Positions 60,852 to 64,000 of a stretch of DNA of 64,000 nucleotides are shown piece after piece. The notes beneath the pieces were generated by a model. It ran no database searches. It worked only from the letters and a program-made list of their open reading frames with translations, and had not been told where the DNA came from. Numbering within the stretch: position 1 is the first letter of the stretch; every line of letters starts with the position of its first letter. The DNA comes from Candidatus Freyrarchaeum guaymasense (GTDB taxonomy: Archaea; Asgardarchaeota; Jordarchaeia; Jordarchaeales; Freyrarchaeaceae), in the NCBI GenBank assembly GCA_030587405.1, contig JAUQZD010000056.1:4645-68644 (forward strand). The letters run 5' to 3'. The position numbers were made by a program, and so were the translations under genes.

Positions 60852-61289
60852 TTATTTCTCTAATAATTCTGCTTTTGAAACGTAGCAGCATGTTTTTTCT
60901 GGCCCGTTAAGTAGCATTGGTATTTTGTTGATGACTTCTCTTCCGGCTAATAGTTTGCCTTCTCCAAGCCTTGGCGTCTCCACAAACGTTTCAAGTTCAA
61001 CCCCTACCTTCGGAAGCGTTAGGGTTGCCCTCGCCCTCCGCATTACTATCTCCCCGGTTAACGTCCTGTAAACTCTGAATGCAGATTCTGGAAGCTCCCC
61101 TAGCATGAACATTTCATAGTGTCGCCTAGTTAGAAGGATTGATCCTGAGAAGCCGGTATCAATGTTTAGCCTTAGCACTCCCTTTTCGGGAACCCTTCTC
61201 CCATCAACCGACACGAGTACTACGTCTATTTTCGGCATGTCTCCATCGTAACTCCAGCATTCAACTACTCTAAAGATCCCCCTAGCCAT
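60852..61289 (-). CDS. Retropepsin-like aspartic protease domain protein
   Basis: VLRLNIDTGFSGSILLTRRH is a D-T-G-x-S-G motif preceded by a hydrophobic strand, as in clan AA retropepsin-like proteins. A later VGVELETFVETPRLGEGKLLAG matches the second strand/helix of the fold, where KLLAGREVI corresponds to the family's iLG/DxL segment. The 145-residue protein would act as a dimer. Its start overlaps the stop of the DUF5678-like gene by 25 bases, which makes a tight two-gene unit. Confidence 0.75.
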   Translation of the reverse strand: MARGIFRVVECWSYDGDMPKIDVVLVSVDGRRVPEKGVLRLNIDTGFSGSILLTRRHYEMFMLGELPESAFRVYRTLTGEIVMRRARATLTLPKVGVELETFVETPRLGEGKLLAGREVINKIPMLLNGPEKTCCYVSKAELLEK

Positions 61290-61645
61290 TCATGCTCCTC
61301 CCTTCTATCTACTCCAACTTTGACCACTATGGCGTGTCTCCCGGCTTCCCTCCTCCTGAGAACCTCCCTGACCTCTCTGAGATCGTTGCATACTCCTATT
61401 AGCTTCCCTCCCGAGATGACAGCATATTTTCCCTTGTACTTCGCCTCAAGCTCCTCTCGCATCCTCTCGTATGCTTCATTGTTAATGTCTACTTCACTTT
61501 TCACCTGTTCCCTGCTGGAAAGCCAAAGCCTCATGGACTCCTCTATCGCCTGAGAAACCTTCATTCCTCTCCTGACGGCTTCCGCCTTGAACTCCCTGTA
61601 AAGCTTCCCATCAACCCCTCTTGCAACTAACGTCACCTTTGTCAT
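61265..61645 (-). CDS. Ribbon-helix-helix-like protein with DUF5678-type C-terminus
   Basis: Residues 1-45 (KLYREFKAEAVRRGMKVSQA) resemble a ribbon-helix-helix DNA-binding motif. The C-terminal half contains EELEAKYKGKYAVISGGKLIGV, a DUF5678-like segment found in many archaeal small proteins. Combined with the retropepsin-like gene it overlaps, it suggests an operon of a regulator and a protease, resembling toxin-antitoxin organisation. No toxin domain is recognisable, so I do not call a TA pair. Confidence 0.65.
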   Translation of the reverse strand: MTKVTLVARGVDGKLYREFKAEAVRRGMKVSQAIEESMRLWLSSREQVKSEVDINNEAYERMREELEAKYKGKYAVISGGKLIGVCNDLREVREVLRRREAGRHAIVVKVGVDRREEHEWLGGSLE

Positions 61646-61755
61646 CTAAATCACCAAATTCAACTTGACAATAAACCTATAAATTTTTTGAGGTTTTCAT
61701 GTCCGAAACTAAAATCTTAAAATCAACTTCCTTTCATTTTCTAAATGGTGGGACC

Positions 61756-62250
61756 ATGCTCTTCATGCCAAGTATAAGGGGAATAATAAGTTTCATCGTG
61801 GGCATATCCTTCATTTTCGGAATAGTGTACTTCGTTGCACTAGGTCACACCTTAACAGAGTTTACACACATCCTCATCGCCATCCAACTTGGAGGGTGGG
61901 GTGGACTGACTCTTCTCACACCAGCACTAAGCGCCTCGGTAACCGACTACCTGATAAGACCATACACGCTTGCAACAGCATCGCCTCCAGCCCAGACCTT
62001 TGTTCCAATAGCTGCACTGGCTATAGGCGGCTTCGTCACAGGACTCATCAGGAAGCACCCGTTAAACGCATTTTTCATAGGAGTAATCTACGCTATAATA
62101 ATCGTAATCGCATATGGTGTGTCCTTAATATTCAGCGGCCCATTTAACATACTGCCTAGCATTCTGGGTCTCTCACTAAGTGACTTCTTCCTCCTCTTCC
62201 TGACACCATCCATCATGGGGTTCATCGGCGGAATACTGACAGCGATCTGA
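61756..62250 (+). CDS. Multi-spanning membrane protein of unknown function
   Basis: The ~164-residue protein has four to five hydrophobic segments: IISFIVGISFIFGIVYFVAL, LIAIQLGGWGGLTLLTPAL, FVPIAALAIGGFVTGLI, FFIGVIYAIIIVIAYGVSLI and LLFLTPSIMGFIGGILT. Gly-rich segments recall small channel or transporter subunits. The frame is open back to an ATG at 61699, but a TATA-like CTATAAAT at 61678 and GGTGGG at 61747 favour the ATG at 61756. No family was recognised. Confidence 0.6.
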   Translation: MLFMPSIRGIISFIVGISFIFGIVYFVALGHTLTEFTHILIAIQLGGWGGLTLLTPALSASVTDYLIRPYTLATASPPAQTFVPIAALAIGGFVTGLIRKHPLNAFFIGVIYAIIIVIAYGVSLIFSGPFNILPSILGLSLSDFFLLFLTPSIMGFIGGILTAI

Positions 62251-62315
62251 AACGTTATTAACCCGTTTAAAGACCAGCAAAAGAACGCAGCATTAAACCT
62301 GTTTCTCCCCTTTTT

Positions 62316-63407
62316 TCAGGGGAAAAGTTGGGAGCAAAGCTTCACCGCTGGGATTATGTTATATGCTATTCCAAGCATGTGTGGTGAAAGAGAGGCCTTC
62401 GCATCTGAGTATATTTCAAACTGGTGCTCGACTTCCTGCTCCATTAACGTTTCATGTAACTCCTCCGCCACCTTAGTTAACCCGAACTCGTCTCTGGCCT
62501 CGCAGCTAAGTGCAACATGTACGTCTCTTAAGGCATCAGGCTTATCCTTAATCAGCGTGTTCAGGTCGTTTTTCCTCCACTCTCCGAGCGCCCTTTCGTT
62601 GAAGCCTACTATCTTCCCCTCCTCGTCTCTTTCGATCGATGACAGCAGCTTTCTCCCCGTAAAGACCAAGTCTAGAGTGTCCAGAATGTCGTCCCATGTT
62701 AACGCTCCAAGTTTCTCGGCAAGCTCCCTCCCAATCACCTTCTCGTAGATTGGAATAACCAGTTTCCAATCCAGCAAGTCTAAGGTAATGTTTGCAGGGC
62801 TTAAAGCCACTAATATGGAGAAGAGCTCAGGGTGGTCTATGCATAACCTTAAAGCCCCGTAACCACCCATCGAACCGCCAACCATTGCCCTGCACCTCCT
62901 GTCCCGAATAGTCCTGTAGTTCGACTCCACAAACCTTACTACGTCGTAAACAATGTAATCTTCGTACATTCCCGTGTAAGGAGAGTTAACATAGAAGCTC
63001 CCCTTAGTTTGAACCTCCCCTGTTAAATCCTTCACTCCATGCTTGTGGGGTAGGTGGAGGCTTCCGTCAGGCTGAACGAAAATGAAGGGTTCAACTTCAC
63101 CATCAACAATTAACCTGTCAAACTTCTCGTACGATGCTATACGGTCAACGTCGATCTCCCTTAAAACCTCCGGTGGGATAAGTCCTAAAGGCAAGTTCTT
63201 ATTGTCCTCGACACGAGGAGTCACAGTCACCTTCCGGCTATTACCGCTATAACCATGGAGAAAGTATATCACAGGATACCTTCTATCAGACTCAAAGTAG
63301 CCTGGTGGAAGGTAAACATGTAGCTCCCTCTCAACAGGGCCACCAAGCGGGTTCCCCTCTAGGCTCTCCGAGCGAAAATGGTCAACCCTATACCTCAGAT
63401 TAACCAC
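62316..63407 (-). CDS. Alpha/beta-hydrolase esterase (esterase D-like)
   Basis: The protein starts with HVYLPPGYFESDRRYPVIYF-like strands, then YFLHGYSGNSR (oxyanion hole), and MVGGSMGGYGALRLCIDHPE with the nucleophilic serine in G-S-M-G-G. An acidic/His region is likely in the C-terminus (late SPHMLG contains a His). The layout fits the esterase D / Fes-like group of serine hydrolases. No signal peptide is seen. Substrate unknown; the 363-residue length is within range. Confidence 0.85.
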   Translation of the reverse strand: MVNLRYRVDHFRSESLEGNPLGGPVERELHVYLPPGYFESDRRYPVIYFLHGYSGNSRKVTVTPRVEDNKNLPLGLIPPEVLREIDVDRIASYEKFDRLIVDGEVEPFIFVQPDGSLHLPHKHGVKDLTGEVQTKGSFYVNSPYTGMYEDYIVYDVVRFVESNYRTIRDRRCRAMVGGSMGGYGALRLCIDHPELFSILVALSPANITLDLLDWKLVIPIYEKVIGRELAEKLGALTWDDILDTLDLVFTGRKLLSSIERDEEGKIVGFNERALGEWRKNDLNTLIKDKPDALRDVHVALSCEARDEFGLTKVAEELHETLMEQEVEHQFEIYSDAKASLSPHMLGIAYNIIPAVKLCSQLFP

Positions 63408-63542
63408 GCTCCCTCATAAAAACATAAATAGCTGGATGATCAGGAAAGCAGCCTCTGTAAAAGCACGTTTAAACCCCGGAGGATTAGCAATCTTTCCTTT
63501 TGCTCATTCTTATGATGGGGGAATAACGTTATACCTTCTTTT

Positions 63543-64000
63543 TCACTCGCTTAAAGCGTTGTCGACGTGAATGTACTGTTGCCAGACCAGTAACGGGACA
63601 ATATCGTGAGCGCCAGGTGGATACGCTGTATCCTTAACGCCGCCCATTAGGACGCTGATGTCCACAACCGATGGCTTCGTGTTTATCATTATTCCTCCTG
63701 TTTCCAGCTGTTGAGCTATTCTCCGTGCTCTCTGAACGTCATGACAGTAAATTGACGCCCTCATGCCATAGTTCGTGTCGTTGGCAAGTCTAATCGCCTC
63801 CTCCTCCGTCTCGTACTTCACTATGCTCCTAGCCGGACCAAACGCTTCCTCCACCCACATGAACGGCTTCTGGCTTGCCTCAGCTCCCAGTATTTTCTCC
63901 TTTTCGAACTCTATCAGTGTTGGCTGGTAGAATGGCGGTTCCTTCTCGCCACCCTTAAGAAGCTTCCCACCCTTCTCCACAGCATCTTTAACCATGTAAT
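63543..64000 (-). CDS. Aldehyde dehydrogenase, C-terminal part (cut by window edge)
   Basis: The reading frame continues beyond the right edge. The visible ~150 residues include EKGGKLLKGG, FYQPTLIEF, EEAFGPARSIVKYETEEEAI (with the catalytic-loop E-x-F-G-P), LANDTNYGMRASIYCHD and GGIMINTKPS. This is the C-terminal half of an NAD(P)-dependent aldehyde dehydrogenase. The final segment (VKDTAYPPGAHD) differs from the usual GxKxSGxGRE oligomerisation tail. The substrate class cannot be deduced without the missing N-terminal half. Confidence 0.85.
   Translation of the reverse strand, partial: YMVKDAVEKGGKLLKGGEKEPPFYQPTLIEFEKEKILGAEASQKPFMWVEEAFGPARSIVKYETEEEAIRLANDTNYGMRASIYCHDVQRARRIAQQLETGGIMINTKPSVVDISVLMGGVKDTAYPPGAHDIVPLLVWQQYIHVDNALSE

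Noticed and set aside
61265..61645. Calling the DUF5678/retropepsin pair a toxin-antitoxin system
   Set aside because: The arrangement is similar, but neither protein shows a recognisable toxin domain, so I describe it only as a gene pair.

Overview
The window is archaeal. It carries ABCE1/Rli1, Nep1, SepCysS with a SepCysE-like partner, a CofD homologue, DUF763, a DUF389 membrane protein, TATA/BRE-type promoters, GGTG-type ribosome binding sites with many TTG/GTG starts, and a tRNA-Cys interrupted by at least one bulge-helix-bulge intron outside the anticodon loop. Noncanonical tRNA introns, roadblock/Arf-like GTPase genes and a longin-like protein suggest a TACK-type or related lineage. The indirect cysteine pathway and an orphan corrinoid protein recall methanogen relatives. 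I cannot name the taxon from sequence alone.

Layout. 0-5 kb: Nep1, a cyclin-like/TIM-barrel pair, and a PH-like zinc-ribbon protein with a membrane partner. 5-18 kb: ABCE1, a methyltransferase, a longin-like protein, a JAMM protease, a degenerate RecA-like protein, DUF389, a CofD homologue, a radical SAM fusion and an ABC-2 exporter. 19-31 kb: the most unusual locus. Two uncharacterised proteins lead into a 1,183-residue GCS2-type carboxylate-amine ligase fused to beta-sandwich domains. This is followed by a Cdc48N-like/vWA protein, an amidohydrolase, a DUF4139 protein and an HtpX-type membrane protease with an EF-hand-like loop. 31-39 kb: orphan Cas6, a P-loop ATPase, DUF763, a homocitrate synthase-like enzyme, and two M24 peptidases, one of them broken. 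39-44 kb: three roadblock proteins around one small GTPase, then a GlmU-like nucleotidyltransferase. 44-48 kb: crotonase, the tRNA-Cys/SepCysE-like/SepCysS cluster, a TFS-type zinc ribbon, a corrinoid protein and an SPFH protein. 49-53 kb: an 848-residue protein that fuses a catalytically dead paralogue of the 26-28 kb amidohydrolase to a Cdc48N/vWA-like part, in the same order as the separate genes. 53-64 kb: aminotransferase, asparagine synthetase, a phosphodiesterase/glycosyltransferase/PHP operon, bacterial-type GAPDH followed by a transposase/GAPDH scar, a DUF5678/retropepsin-like pair, an esterase and the end of an aldehyde dehydrogenase.

Two things are most likely to be new. One is the ligase / vWA / amidohydrolase / DUF4139 / HtpX locus with its distant fused, inactive paralogue. 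It looks like a peptide or amide-modification system with a chaperone-like or assembly component. The other is a family of three ~200-bp repeats (5159-5367, 13080-13278, 36871-37072). Each has a conserved promoter-like head followed by a multi-hairpin domain, so they may be a multicopy structured RNA or a non-autonomous mobile element. Copy 3 sits exactly where an M24 peptidase gene loses its N-terminal part.
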